The translations under genes were made by a program, and so were the position numbers. From Microbacterium testaceum (lineage in GTDB: Bacteria > Actinomycetota > Actinomycetes > Actinomycetales > Microbacteriaceae): DNA of 64,000 bases. Below, one piece after another: positions 9,302-17,230 of the stretch (positions within the stretch are counted from its first letter, which is position 1; each line of letters opens with the position of its first letter). The stretch lies in assembly GCF_001476285.1 (NCBI RefSeq), contig NZ_LDRU01000033.1:1-64000 (forward strand), written 5' to 3'. The notes below the pieces were generated by a model that was not told the DNA's origin, searched no databases, and saw only the letters and a list, made by a program, of their open reading frames with translations.

Positions 9302-10246
9302 CTATGCCAGGTCGGACGAGTTGGAGCGCATGATCTTCAGCTGGAAGTACGCGACGACGGCGAGCACGACCAGGAGGAAGACCGACATCGCGGAGGCGTA
9401 GCCGAGGTCGAACCGCTCGAAGGCTTGTTGGTAGATGTAGTAATAGATGACCCGGGTCGAGTTGATCGGTCCGCCCTCCGTCGTCACGGCCACGGTGTCG
9501 AAGATCTGGAAAGACCCCACGACGGTGATGACGAGGACCAGCGCGAGGACCGGGCGCAGGAGCGGCAGGGTGATGGAGCGGAACATCCGCACCTCGGACG
9601 CTCCGTCCAACGCCGCCGCTTCGTACAGCTGCGTGGGGATGGTCTGAAGCCCGGCGAAGACCAGCAGAGCGGTGTAGCCGACGTACCGCCACACGTTGAT
9701 GAGAGCGATCGTGGGGATGGCGAGATGCTCGTTGCCGAAGAACGCCATCCGGTCTCCCCCGACGAAGTCGAGGAACACGTTGATGATGCCGGTGGAGTAG
9801 TCCATCATCCAGAACCACACGAGTGCCACGACGACGTTGGCCACGAGGTACGGCAGCAGGATGATGCCGCGGATCACCGCAGATCGGGTGAGACGGTGCA
9901 TGAGCACCGCGATCCCGACGGCGAGGACGGTCTGCACGCCGATGTTGATGACGACGTACTCGAGCGTCACCCACAGGGCGTTCCAGAACAGCGGGTCGCC
10001 GAACATGCGCGTGTAGTTGTCGAGACCGATGAACTTCCCCGCTCCGATGAGGTTCTGGTCGGTGAAGCTGAACCAGATCCCGCGGAGCGAGGGGATGAGG
10101 TAGAACGCGAGGAACCCGAGGGCTGCGGGCGCGATGAAGAACAGGGCGATCTTCGCGTCACCGCGTCGGCGGCGCGAGGCCTTCGGGGCGACGATCGCGC
10201 GGGTGTCGAGAGCGCGCGTGTCGAGGGTACGGGTGCGGGTGTTCAC
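9302..10246 (-). CDS. ABC transporter permease, MalF/sugar type
   Basis: 314 residues with six predicted membrane helices and the EAA motif YEAAALDGASEVRMFRSI followed by TLPLLRP, typical of MalF/UgpA-type subunits. It lacks the large periplasmic loop of E. coli MalF, as do most Gram-positive homologues. Its start codon (10246) overlaps the stop of the alpha-galactosidase gene by 4 bases, so the two are translationally coupled and belong to one operon of at least four genes. It pairs with the MalG-type permease that follows. Confidence 0.92.
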   Translation of the reverse strand: MNTRTRTLDTRALDTRAIVAPKASRRRRGDAKIALFFIAPAALGFLAFYLIPSLRGIWFSFTDQNLIGAGKFIGLDNYTRMFGDPLFWNALWVTLEYVVINIGVQTVLAVGIAVLMHRLTRSAVIRGIILLPYLVANVVVALVWFWMMDYSTGIINVFLDFVGGDRMAFFGNEHLAIPTIALINVWRYVGYTALLVFAGLQTIPTQLYEAAALDGASEVRMFRSITLPLLRPVLALVLVITVVGSFQIFDTVAVTTEGGPINSTRVIYYYIYQQAFERFDLGYASAMSVFLLVVLAVVAYFQLKIMRSNSSDLA

Positions 10247-12432
10247 GTGAGGGCCTCCACATCGAGCAGAACTGCGGTGTCCGGATCGAGGGCGGGGACG
10301 TGCACGCCCACCTCACCGAGGGCGGAGCCGGTGAGGACGATGCCGGTGCGATACCAGGAGGGGTGGATTCGGGGGTCGTACGTGGCGTCGGCCCCGGGAC
10401 CCGCGACCGTGACCCGGTACTCGCGAGCGGGGTCGAGCCCCGGGAGCTGAACGCGCCCAGCAGGCCAGGTGATGTGCCGCTCCCGGAGAGTGAGCGAGTA
10501 CAGGGCGCGCGCGTGATCCGGGTCGACGACCCCGTGCAGCCACAGGTCGCCGCTCTCCAGCGTCCGCCGAACGGTGCTCCCGGTGTGCAGGAGAGTGCGC
10601 ACGGTCTTGTAGTAAGCCACCCATTCCGCGAGACGGGCGCGCTCTTCGGCGCTCGCGGCGGTGAGGTCCCACTCGATCCCGAAGTGGCCGAACAGCGCTG
10701 TGGCCGCACGGAAGTCCAGATCGAAGTGGCGGCGGGTGGTGTGCGCGCGTTCCGCGCCGACGTGGCTTCCCACGACCTCCGGAGGGAGAAGCTGCGCCGT
10801 CCACCGCTGGATCTGCTGCCGCTCGCGCGCGTCGATGCAGTCCGATGCCCAGACACGATCGGTGTGATTCAGGATCTCGAGGTCGACACGGGCTCCGCCG
10901 GAGGAGCACGACTCGATCTCGAGGCCCGGGCACGCCGCCCGGATGGCGTCGAGGAGTCGGTAGGTCGCGAGCGTCTGCTCGTGCACTCCTGCCCGACCGG
11001 TGCGGGTGGATCCGGCATCCATGAGGTCGCGGTTGTGGTCCCACTTGATGTAGTCGATCCCGTACTCCCGCACGAGCGAGACGATCTGCCGCTCGACGTG
11101 GGCGAACGCGCCCGGGTGCGACAGATCGAGCACCTGCTGGTGACGGAAGTCGATGGGCAAGCGACCGGGAACCTGCAGCAGCCATTCCGGATGGGATGCC
11201 GCGAGCTCGGAGGCGACGTTCACCATCTCGGGCTCGAACCAGAGACCGAACTGCATTCCGCGCTGCTTCACGCCGTCGACCAGGGCGCGGAACCGGCCGC
11301 CGCCCCACACGTCCTCGGCGATGACCCAGTCGCCCAGGCCGGAGGTGTCGTCTCGGCGAGAACCGAACCATCCGTCATCCAGGACGAACCGCTCGACCCC
11401 CACCTGCTGGGCAGCGTCCGCGAGAGCGAGGATCCGGGTCAGGTCGTGGTCGAAGTAGACGGCTTCCCACACGTTCATCACGACGGGACGCGCGGTGCGC
11501 GGGTGGCTCGGGCGCGCGCGCAGATACGTGTGGAACCGGGCGGCGACCTCGTCCAGGCCGGCACCGTAGGCAGCGAAGGTCTGCGGCGTCGAGTAGGTCT
11601 CCCCCGGCGCGAGCTGGATCTCACCGGGGAGCAGCAGCTCTCCGCCGAACAGGAGACGTTCTCCGGAGAACGCCCGCTCCGCGAGCGTGCGGTGGTTGCC
11701 GCTGAAGGCGACGTGCAGACCCCACGCTTCGCCCTGGCCGAAATCGAGGTCGGGCGTGCCGGCGGTCAGGATCGTGGCCGCGTCCGCCCCCGTGCGTCCG
11801 TGACGCCCCTCGCGCAGATGTGTGCCCACGGTGAACGCGCGCCACTGCGGGACCTTCTCTTTCCCCCACCGCCCGGCGAGGTCGAAGAGCAGGTCCGCCC
11901 GGGTGGGAACCGGCATCGCGAGCTGCAGCCCGTCCAGCGTGTAGGGGCTGTCGCCGGCGTTGGTGAGGCCCGCGGACAACCGCACGAGTCCGCTCGGGAG
12001 GAGGTCGATCGAGACGCTGAGGCTCAGGTCGGCGTCGACGTCGACCGCGTGCACGGTGACGGACCCACCCTGGTCCGCGCGGTCGGCGACATCGACGCTC
12101 ACCGGGACGAACTTCGTCGACCACGCTCGCCCCGAGCGATGTCCGGCCAGCCCGGTCGTTCCCGTCCACCCGCGCGAGTTCTCCGGAAGCACCGAGGCGA
12201 TGACGCTGGTGTCGACACCGTTCGTGGCGAGCGGAGGCAGGGCGTGGGCGGCGAGTTCGCGCAGGGCTTTGTCGTCCAGCACCCCCAGGTCGGCACCCCA
12301 GTGGATGACGAAGGGGAGCGCGTCGTCGGGCAGGCCGAGGATGAGCGAGACCCCCGAGGCACGCAGCGCCACGACGGACTCCCACGGGGCATCGAGCTCA
12401 CCGGGGAGTTCGGAGATCACCTGAGTGGTCAA
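10243..12432 (-). CDS. Alpha-galactosidase, GH36
   Basis: 729 residues if translation begins at the TTG at 12432, which has GAGAAAGG placed about 10 bases upstream; another TTG at 12471 would lie inside the predicted operator and near the transcription start, so I disfavour it. The protein has an N-terminal beta-supersandwich, a TIM barrel with the GH36 signatures DDGWFG, YIKWDHNR (Asp nucleophile) and SDCIDARERQ (Asp acid/base), and a C-terminal beta domain. It hydrolyses alpha-1,6-linked galactose from raffinose-family or galactomannan oligosaccharides. No signal peptide, so it acts on imported sugar. It is the first gene of the transporter operon and is divergent from a LacI regulator, with direct-repeat operators in between. 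Confidence 0.92.
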   Translation of the reverse strand: MTTQVISELPGELDAPWESVVALRASGVSLILGLPDDALPFVIHWGADLGVLDDKALRELAAHALPPLATNGVDTSVIASVLPENSRGWTGTTGLAGHRSGRAWSTKFVPVSVDVADRADQGGSVTVHAVDVDADLSLSVSIDLLPSGLVRLSAGLTNAGDSPYTLDGLQLAMPVPTRADLLFDLAGRWGKEKVPQWRAFTVGTHLREGRHGRTGADAATILTAGTPDLDFGQGEAWGLHVAFSGNHRTLAERAFSGERLLFGGELLLPGEIQLAPGETYSTPQTFAAYGAGLDEVAARFHTYLRARPSHPRTARPVVMNVWEAVYFDHDLTRILALADAAQQVGVERFVLDDGWFGSRRDDTSGLGDWVIAEDVWGGGRFRALVDGVKQRGMQFGLWFEPEMVNVASELAASHPEWLLQVPGRLPIDFRHQQVLDLSHPGAFAHVERQIVSLVREYGIDYIKWDHNRDLMDAGSTRTGRAGVHEQTLATYRLLDAIRAACPGLEIESCSSGGARVDLEILNHTDRVWASDCIDARERQQIQRWTAQLLPPEVVGSHVGAERAHTTRRHFDLDFRAATALFGHFGIEWDLTAASAEERARLAEWVAYYKTVRTLLHTGSTVRRTLESGDLWLHGVVDPDHARALYSLTLRERHITWPAGRVQLPGLDPAREYRVTVAGPGADATYDPRIHPSWYRTGIVLTGSALGEVGVHVPALDPDTAVLLDVEALT

Positions 12433-12466
12433 AGCTTCTTCGCCTTTCTCGACCCGACATCGGGCC

Positions 12467-12559
12467 TGCAAACGTTGGTCAAGCTAGCACGCACCGACGC
12501 GCTCTGCAAACGTTGGTCAAGATTTTCGCTGAGAAAAGATGAACGTTGGTCATTAGGCT
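12467..12559. promoter_or_regulatory. Divergent promoter region with three AACGTTGGTCA operator repeats
   Basis: Three copies of AACGTTGGTCA begin at 12471, 12509 and 12542; the first two share the longer TGCAAACGTTGGTCAAG. Each is a degenerate palindrome centred on ACGT, like other LacI-family sites. On the minus strand TTGCAG (12509-12504) and TAGCTT (12486-12481) are 17 bases apart, giving a promoter for the GH36 operon; the second repeat covers its -35 and the first its start region. On the plus strand TAGGCT (12554-12559) lies 6 bases before the LacI ATG, with the third repeat just upstream. This predicts repression of the operon and autoregulation. Confidence 0.65.
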
Positions 12560-12565
12560 GTCCGA

Positions 12566-13594
12566 ATGTCCCTCGATCACCACGTCCCGGGGATCGTCGA
12601 CGTCGCCGCGAAGGCCGGGGTCAGCCTGTCCACGGTCTCTCGCGTGCTCTCCGGCCGCACCCGCGTCAGCGACGCACTGCGAGCGAAAGTGGAGGCCGCC
12701 GTCGCCGAACTCGGCTACCGCCCCAACGCGGCCGCGCAGTCCCTCGTCAGCGGCCGCCGCTCGACCGTCGCGGTGTTCGCCCGCAACACCATCCGCTACG
12801 GGTACGCCGCGACCCTGCAGGGGATCGAGGAGGCCGCGCGCGCGGCCGGGTACGTCGTCCTGATCGCGGTCGTCGAGTCGGCAGACCCCGACGACATCTC
12901 ACGCGCCGTGAACACCGCTCTCTCCCATCCCCTCGCGGGGGCCATCGTGATCGAGTTCGACAAGGTCGGCGTCGAAACCCTCGCGGCTCTCCCGCCGTCG
13001 CTGCCGGTCGTCGCGGCCGCCGGTGCTCGTCGCGCGGCGGGCGATACCCCGCACGCCTTCCTCGAGGATGCCGCCGGAGGCTACGAGGCCACCCGGTATC
13101 TGCTCTCCCTCGGGCATTCGACCGTGCACCACCTCGCCATCCCCGCGACCAGGCCGCGCAGCGGACGCGCGTGGGGATGGCGAAAAGCGCTTCTCGAAGC
13201 GGGCGCGACCGTGCCGCCGATCGTGCAGGCGAGCTACTCCCCCACCTCGGGGTACGACTCCGCACAGAAGCTGACCAGCGATCCGAGCATCACCGCGCTC
13301 CTCTGCGGCAACGACGAGCTCGCCATCGGCGCGGCGCGCGCTTTCCAGGAGAACGGTCGACGCGTCCCCGAGGACGTCAGCATCGTGGGCTTCGACGACC
13401 AGCCGTTCGCGCGGATGTGGATGCCGGCACTCACGACGGTCCGGCAGGACTTCGTCGACCTCGGCCGCCGGACGTTCGGGCTCCTCGAAGAGTGGCTGGC
13501 GCAGGGCCGGCGCCCCGCGGACTCAGCCGTGACCCCGACGCTCATCGTCCGAGAGAGCAGCGCGGCGCCCTCGCAAGAGCGCGCGACCGCGTAA
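12566..13594 (+). CDS. LacI-family transcriptional regulator (alpha-galactoside operon)
   Basis: 342 residues: an N-terminal LacI helix-turn-helix (IVDVAAKAGVSLSTVSRVLSGR, about 9-30, with the hinge PNAAAQSLVSGR) and a periplasmic-binding-protein-like sensor domain (about 65-335, with LLCGNDELAIGAARAFQ and PEDVSIVGFDDQPFA). It is divergent from the GH36/ABC operon and almost certainly represses it in the absence of a galactoside. A TAGGCT hexamer ends 6 bases before the ATG and there is no ribosome site, so the message looks leaderless. A small GC hairpin follows the stop. Confidence 0.92.
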   Translation: MSLDHHVPGIVDVAAKAGVSLSTVSRVLSGRTRVSDALRAKVEAAVAELGYRPNAAAQSLVSGRRSTVAVFARNTIRYGYAATLQGIEEAARAAGYVVLIAVVESADPDDISRAVNTALSHPLAGAIVIEFDKVGVETLAALPPSLPVVAAAGARRAAGDTPHAFLEDAAGGYEATRYLLSLGHSTVHHLAIPATRPRSGRAWGWRKALLEAGATVPPIVQASYSPTSGYDSAQKLTSDPSITALLCGNDELAIGAARAFQENGRRVPEDVSIVGFDDQPFARMWMPALTTVRQDFVDLGRRTFGLLEEWLAQGRRPADSAVTPTLIVRESSAAPSQERATA

Positions 13595-13601
13595 AGACAC
13601 C

Positions 13602-13620
13602 CGCGGGGGTCCGCCCCGCG
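13602..13620 (+). terminator. Short GC hairpin after the LacI gene
   Basis: CGCGGGG and CCCCGCG form a 7-base stem with a 5-base loop, 8 bases after the stop codon. There is no strong T-run, so intrinsic termination is only possible, not certain. Confidence 0.4.
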
Positions 13621-13708
13621 TCGACGGTCTCGCGTTCGAACGAGTGTCGTGGCGCCCGCGGAACCACGCAGCTCGGGCCCGCGAGGCGTCAGTGGCGAGC
13701 GACGCTCC

Positions 13709-14956
13709 TCACCCGCGCTGGCGGCGCCCCGCTCTCGCGGCGAACGCATCGACAGCGTCCAGGATCTCCTCGCTCCGCCAGAAGGGACCGAGCTTGTGCT
13801 CCGCCTTCGAGCGGACGATCCCGGCGTCGACGAGTGCCTTCAGCGGCGGATAGACGTTGGGTTGAGCGACCCCGAGCTCCCGGGCGGCGGTCGCCGAGTC
13901 GAGAACGGGTCGGGACGCGAAGATGTCGAGGAGTCTCCAGGCGCTCGAGTCGCGGCGGGCAGTCAGCCGATCGTTCCAGGACGCGCGTATCGCGTCGATG
14001 TCGCAGACGAGCTCCCGGCTGTTGGACACCGCACGGAAAGCCGCGGATGCGAACGCGCGGACGATGAGGTTGGGGTCACCCGCGCGGTACGCGGTCAGCG
14101 CGGCGTGATAGCCCTCGACGTCCGCGAGGAGGCCCGCAGACACGGGAACAGCGACGTTCCGGGTGACGCCGCGGTAGCGGAGCATCGACTGCGCGAGGGC
14201 TCGCCCCGTTCGACCGTTGCCATCCGTATAAGGGTGGATCGTCTCGAACTGCGCGTGGGCGATCGCAACGGAAGTGAGTGACGGCACGTCCCAGCGCGCA
14301 ACGAACTCAGCGAGGTCGTCGACGAGGGCCGCGACGCGATCGTGATGAGGCGGGACGAACTCGGCCCCGACGGGAGAGTCCCCGCGTGTGCCGATCCAGT
14401 TCTGTTCGCGGCGATACTCGCCGGGGGTGTGTCGGGGCTGCAGCTCCATGAGAGCCCGATGCATCGATGCAATGCTCGCGGGAGTGATCTCTTCCGCGAG
14501 GTCGAGAGCCGCCTGCAGCGAGCGCGTGTTCGCGGCGACCAGCTCCGCGTTTCGAGACCCCTTGGCCCCGAGCTCGGCGGAGAAGATCGCGCGTGCGGAT
14601 GCCGTGAGGTTCTCGATCTGCGACGAGGAAGCGGCCTCCGAACGAAGCAGAACCGGGGCGAACCCGGACACCCTGCCACCGAGCTCCGCATCGAACCGTG
14701 CGAGTTCAGCCGCCGCCTCGTCCGCGTCAGCCGCGACCTCGGGGAGCAGGACGGGGTGCCGTGAGGCGATCAACGGCGGCACGGATGCGTCGTAGGCGAC
14801 ACTCGCTCGACCCGCGCGCGCGGCGCGGATCCCCATGGCAGCAGCCGGCACCCACTCGCGCTTCTCATGGTCGATCGCCGGCCACGACGGGACGGGCTGC
14901 TCGCCCGATTCTCCCGCGGTACCGCGGACGGGCGTCGACGATTCGTCAGAACCCAT
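13709..14956 (-). CDS. Class II Fic-family AMPylase-like protein with winged-helix C-terminus
   Basis: 415 residues. An N-terminal Fic_N-type helical region carries SSQIEN (111-116), which matches the inhibitory motif (S/T)xxxE(G/N) of class II Fic proteins, Glu115 being the inhibitory residue. The Fic core has the full catalytic motif HPYTDGNGRTGR from His241. The C-terminal 60 or so residues look like a winged helix (ATAARELGVAQPNVYPPLKALVDAGIV). Family knowledge: Fic domains transfer AMP or related groups to hydroxyls of target proteins and are silenced by the inhibitory glutamate. No antitoxin gene is adjacent, in keeping with an in-cis inhibitor. It is downstream of the FadR-type gene but has its own AT-rich upstream region. 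Confidence 0.88.
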   Translation of the reverse strand: MGSDESSTPVRGTAGESGEQPVPSWPAIDHEKREWVPAAAMGIRAARAGRASVAYDASVPPLIASRHPVLLPEVAADADEAAAELARFDAELGGRVSGFAPVLLRSEAASSSQIENLTASARAIFSAELGAKGSRNAELVAANTRSLQAALDLAEEITPASIASMHRALMELQPRHTPGEYRREQNWIGTRGDSPVGAEFVPPHHDRVAALVDDLAEFVARWDVPSLTSVAIAHAQFETIHPYTDGNGRTGRALAQSMLRYRGVTRNVAVPVSAGLLADVEGYHAALTAYRAGDPNLIVRAFASAAFRAVSNSRELVCDIDAIRASWNDRLTARRDSSAWRLLDIFASRPVLDSATAARELGVAQPNVYPPLKALVDAGIVRSKAEHKLGPFWRSEEILDAVDAFAARAGRRQRG

Positions 14957-14972
14957 AAGAAGTCCCCCGAAA

Positions 14973-15000
14973 TTTATGACTTAAGGAACTATCTCATAAA
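14973..15000. promoter_or_regulatory. AT-rich inverted repeat upstream of the Fic gene
   Basis: TTTATGA (14973-14979) and TCATAAA (14994-15000) form an inverted repeat separated by 14 bases, in the only markedly AT-rich patch of this region, 17 bases before the Fic start. It may be a promoter with an operator, possibly bound by the Fic protein's own winged helix. The role is inferred. Confidence 0.45.
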
Positions 15001-15030
15001 AACGAGTGCGACCCTTGTGGAGAGCCGCCG

Positions 15031-15759
15031 TCACTCACCCACGAGACGAGCCGACGCCGTCGCCATGTGCACGGCCATCGCGGATGCCGCCGCGTCGGCG
15101 TCCCGCGCCTGGATCGCGCGGTGCACGGCGTCGTGCTCGGCGATGGCCCGGGTCGCGTCGTCGGCGCTCTGGACCGCGCGATCGGCGTAGACCTGCAGGA
15201 GCGAGCGGACGACGTTGAGCTGGTCGACGAGGAGCGCGTTCCCGGCGGCGAGGCCGAGGGCGTCGTGGAAGGCACGGTCAGCGCGGGCGAACGCGTTGAG
15301 GTCGCCCTGCGAGCGCGTCATGTCGGCGAGCGTGGCGGCGAGGCGCTCGTTCGCGACGGCGTCGGCGCGCTCGGCGGCCAGACGGGCGACGTAGATCTCG
15401 AGTCCGGCTCGGAAGTCGAGCAACTCGCCGGTGTCGGTCTCACCGAGAAGCAGTCCCCAGCGGAGCGTCTGCGGCAGCAGGGCGCTCGCGGTGCCGCGCA
15501 GGTAGGTACCCGACCCGGGACGGACGTCGACGATGCCGAGGATCTCGAGGGCCGCGAGCGCTTCGCGCACCGCGGAACGACCGACGCCGAGCGTCGTGGA
15601 GAGCGCGCGTTCGGCGGGAAGGCGCGTCCCCGGCGCGATCGAGCCGGTCGTGAACAGGTCGAGCAGGCGACGCGCGACCTCGCTGACCGGCGACCCCGCG
15701 GGGAGGGCCTCGAGAGCGGCCGCGATCTCGTGACTGCGGTCGGCGGGGTAGGCGGGCAC
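15031..15759 (-). CDS. FadR/GntR-family regulator with FCD domain
   Basis: 242 residues: N-terminal GntR winged helix (EVARRLLDLFTTGSIAPGTRLP then ERALSTTLGVGRSAVREALAALE) and a C-terminal all-helical FCD ligand domain (about 95-240) with Asp/His residues that usually bind a metal and a carboxylate. It is divergent from the apiose-type operon and very likely controls it through the palindrome at 15796-15817; FCD regulators commonly sense sugar acids, which would fit apionate or a related intermediate. The GTG start is preceded by TAGGTT and six bases, a leaderless arrangement. Confidence 0.88.
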   Translation of the reverse strand: MPAYPADRSHEIAAALEALPAGSPVSEVARRLLDLFTTGSIAPGTRLPAERALSTTLGVGRSAVREALAALEILGIVDVRPGSGTYLRGTASALLPQTLRWGLLLGETDTGELLDFRAGLEIYVARLAAERADAVANERLAATLADMTRSQGDLNAFARADRAFHDALGLAAGNALLVDQLNVVRSLLQVYADRAVQSADDATRAIAEHDAVHRAIQARDADAAASAMAVHMATASARLVGE

Positions 15760-15765
15760 GACTTC

Positions 15766-15771
15766 AACCTA
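15766..15771 (-). promoter_or_regulatory. -10 element of a leaderless FadR-type gene
   Basis: On the minus strand TAGGTT is followed by exactly six bases and then the GTG start at 15759. No ribosome site is present. This spacing recurs at other genes here and indicates that the start codon is at or next to the 5' end of the message. Confidence 0.5.
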
Positions 15772-15790
15772 GCGCCCGACGAAGTTGCGC

Positions 15791-15819
15791 TTGCAATTGG
15801 TCAACCGGTTAGCCAATAT
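15791..15819 (+). promoter_or_regulatory. Promoter with embedded palindromic operator for the apiose-type operon
   Basis: TTGCAA (15791-15796), a 17-base spacer and CAATAT (15814-15819) form a good sigma-70-type promoter. The spacer and -10 are overlapped by a 22-base near-perfect palindrome at 15796-15817, whose half-sites are TTGGTCAACC and, on the other strand, TTGGCTAACC. This is the position and symmetry expected of a GntR/FCD repressor site. It also shows that translation cannot begin at the ATG codons upstream of or inside the promoter, supporting the GTG at 15860. Confidence 0.65.
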
Positions 15820-15859
15820 GGACATGCGCACCGCAGCGTCCTCATCGAACGGAGTCACC

Positions 15860-17230
15860 GTGGACACCTCTCACCCCCGCGCGACGGAACCCGACGTCGC
15901 CCGCCGCGCCATTCGAAAAGTGGCCTGGCGACTGGTCCCCTTCGTCGCCCTGATGTTCTTCATCAACTACCTCGATCGCACCGCGATCGGCTTCGCCGCC
16001 CCGAACGGCATGAACGACGACCTCGCCCTGAGCGCCGCGCAGTTCGGCTTCGCCTCGGGCGTCTTCTTCGTCGGCTACATCCTTCTCGAGGTGCCGTCGA
16101 ACCTCGCCCTGCACCGCTTCGGCGCCCGCCGCTGGCTCGCCCGGATCATGGTCACCTGGGGCATCGTCGCGCTGCTGTTCACGTGGGTGCAGAACTTCGA
16201 GCAGCTGGTCGTCCTGCGCTTCCTGCTGGGTGTGGCCGAAGCCGGCTTCTTCCCCGGCGCGATCCTCTTCCTCAGCCTGTGGGTCCCCGCGGCGCACCGC
16301 GGTCGCATCCTCATGCTCTTCTACCTCGCCCAGCCGCTCACGACCGTGATCGGTGCACCCCTGGCCGGTGCCCTCATCCAGCAGCACGGGGTGTTCTTCG
16401 GCCTCGAGGGCTGGCGCTTCATGTTCTTCGGCGTCGCGATCCCGGCGATCGTGATCGGTGTCATCGCGTGGTTCTACCTCAAGGACAAGCCCGCCGACGC
16501 CGGCTGGCTCGCCGCCGACGAGAAGGAGTGGCTGACCGCCGCCCTGGCGAAGGAGTCGGCCGCGACCGCGGCGAGCCAGAAGCACGTCTCTGCGCGCTTC
16601 GCCTTCCGCAGCGGCCGCGTGTGGATGCTCTCCTTCATCTACTTCGGCTTCATCTACGGCCTCTACGCCCTCGCGTTCTTCCTGCCCACGATCATCAACG
16701 GGTTCCAGGAGCAGACCGGAGCCAGCTTCGACGTGTTCCAGAAGGGCCTCATCACCGCGATCCCGTACGTCCCGGCGGCGATCGCCATGTACTTCTGGTC
16801 GCGCGACGCCTCGCGTCGAGGCCTGCGCACGTGGCACATCGTGGTCCCCGCGCTCGTGGGCGCGGTCAGCATCCCGCTGGCCCTGTTCGCGGGCTCGCCC
16901 GCCCTGACGATCGCCGTCATCACGCTGACCGCGATGGCGATCTTCGCGGCGCTGCCCAACTTCTGGACGCTGCCCACGAAGTTCCTCACCGGCGCCGCCG
17001 CCGCGGCGGGCGTGGCGCTGATCAACACGATCGGCAACCTGGCCGGTTTCAGCGCCCCGTACGTCACCGGCGCCGTGCACGACTGGACCGGCGGCTACGA
17101 GGTGCCGATGTTCATCGTCGGCGCCGTGATGCTGGTGTCGGCGATCCTCATGGCGGTCCTCGCTCGCCGGACGGCCTCCGCGCCCGCGGCGACACCCGCA
17201 CCGGTCGAGGTCGAGGAGTCGACCCGGTGA
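15860..17230 (+). CDS. MFS transporter, ACS (anion:cation symporter) family
   Basis: 456 residues from the GTG at 15860, chosen because GGAG lies 5 bases upstream and because the earlier in-frame ATG lies within the promoter. Twelve membrane segments are predicted. The ACS signature NYLDRTAIGFAAP occurs at the end of the first, and FLLGVAEAGFFPGAILFLSLW in helix 4/5 region marks the family of hexuronate, galactonate and phthalate transporters. It probably imports an acidic or branched sugar substrate such as apionate or apiose. Its stop overlaps the start of the kinase gene (GTGA), so it is the first gene of an operon of eight. Confidence 0.85.
   Translation: MDTSHPRATEPDVARRAIRKVAWRLVPFVALMFFINYLDRTAIGFAAPNGMNDDLALSAAQFGFASGVFFVGYILLEVPSNLALHRFGARRWLARIMVTWGIVALLFTWVQNFEQLVVLRFLLGVAEAGFFPGAILFLSLWVPAAHRGRILMLFYLAQPLTTVIGAPLAGALIQQHGVFFGLEGWRFMFFGVAIPAIVIGVIAWFYLKDKPADAGWLAADEKEWLTAALAKESAATAASQKHVSARFAFRSGRVWMLSFIYFGFIYGLYALAFFLPTIINGFQEQTGASFDVFQKGLITAIPYVPAAIAMYFWSRDASRRGLRTWHIVVPALVGAVSIPLALFAGSPALTIAVITLTAMAIFAALPNFWTLPTKFLTGAAAAAGVALINTIGNLAGFSAPYVTGAVHDWTGGYEVPMFIVGAVMLVSAILMAVLARRTASAPAATPAPVEVEESTR

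Noticed and set aside
10300..14067. Long antisense frame across the GH36 and LacI genes
   Set aside because: It crosses the operator region and overlaps two genes with clear motifs; composition is that of a shadow.
15785..15859. Earlier in-frame start for the ACS-family transporter
   Set aside because: It lies upstream of or within the -35/-10 elements, so it would not be transcribed from that promoter; the GTG at 15860 has a GGAG site.
15067..17226. Upstream continuation of the DAK kinase frame
   Set aside because: The frame stays open by GC bias through the transporter gene. The kinase fold starts at the GTG at 17227, which overlaps the transporter stop.
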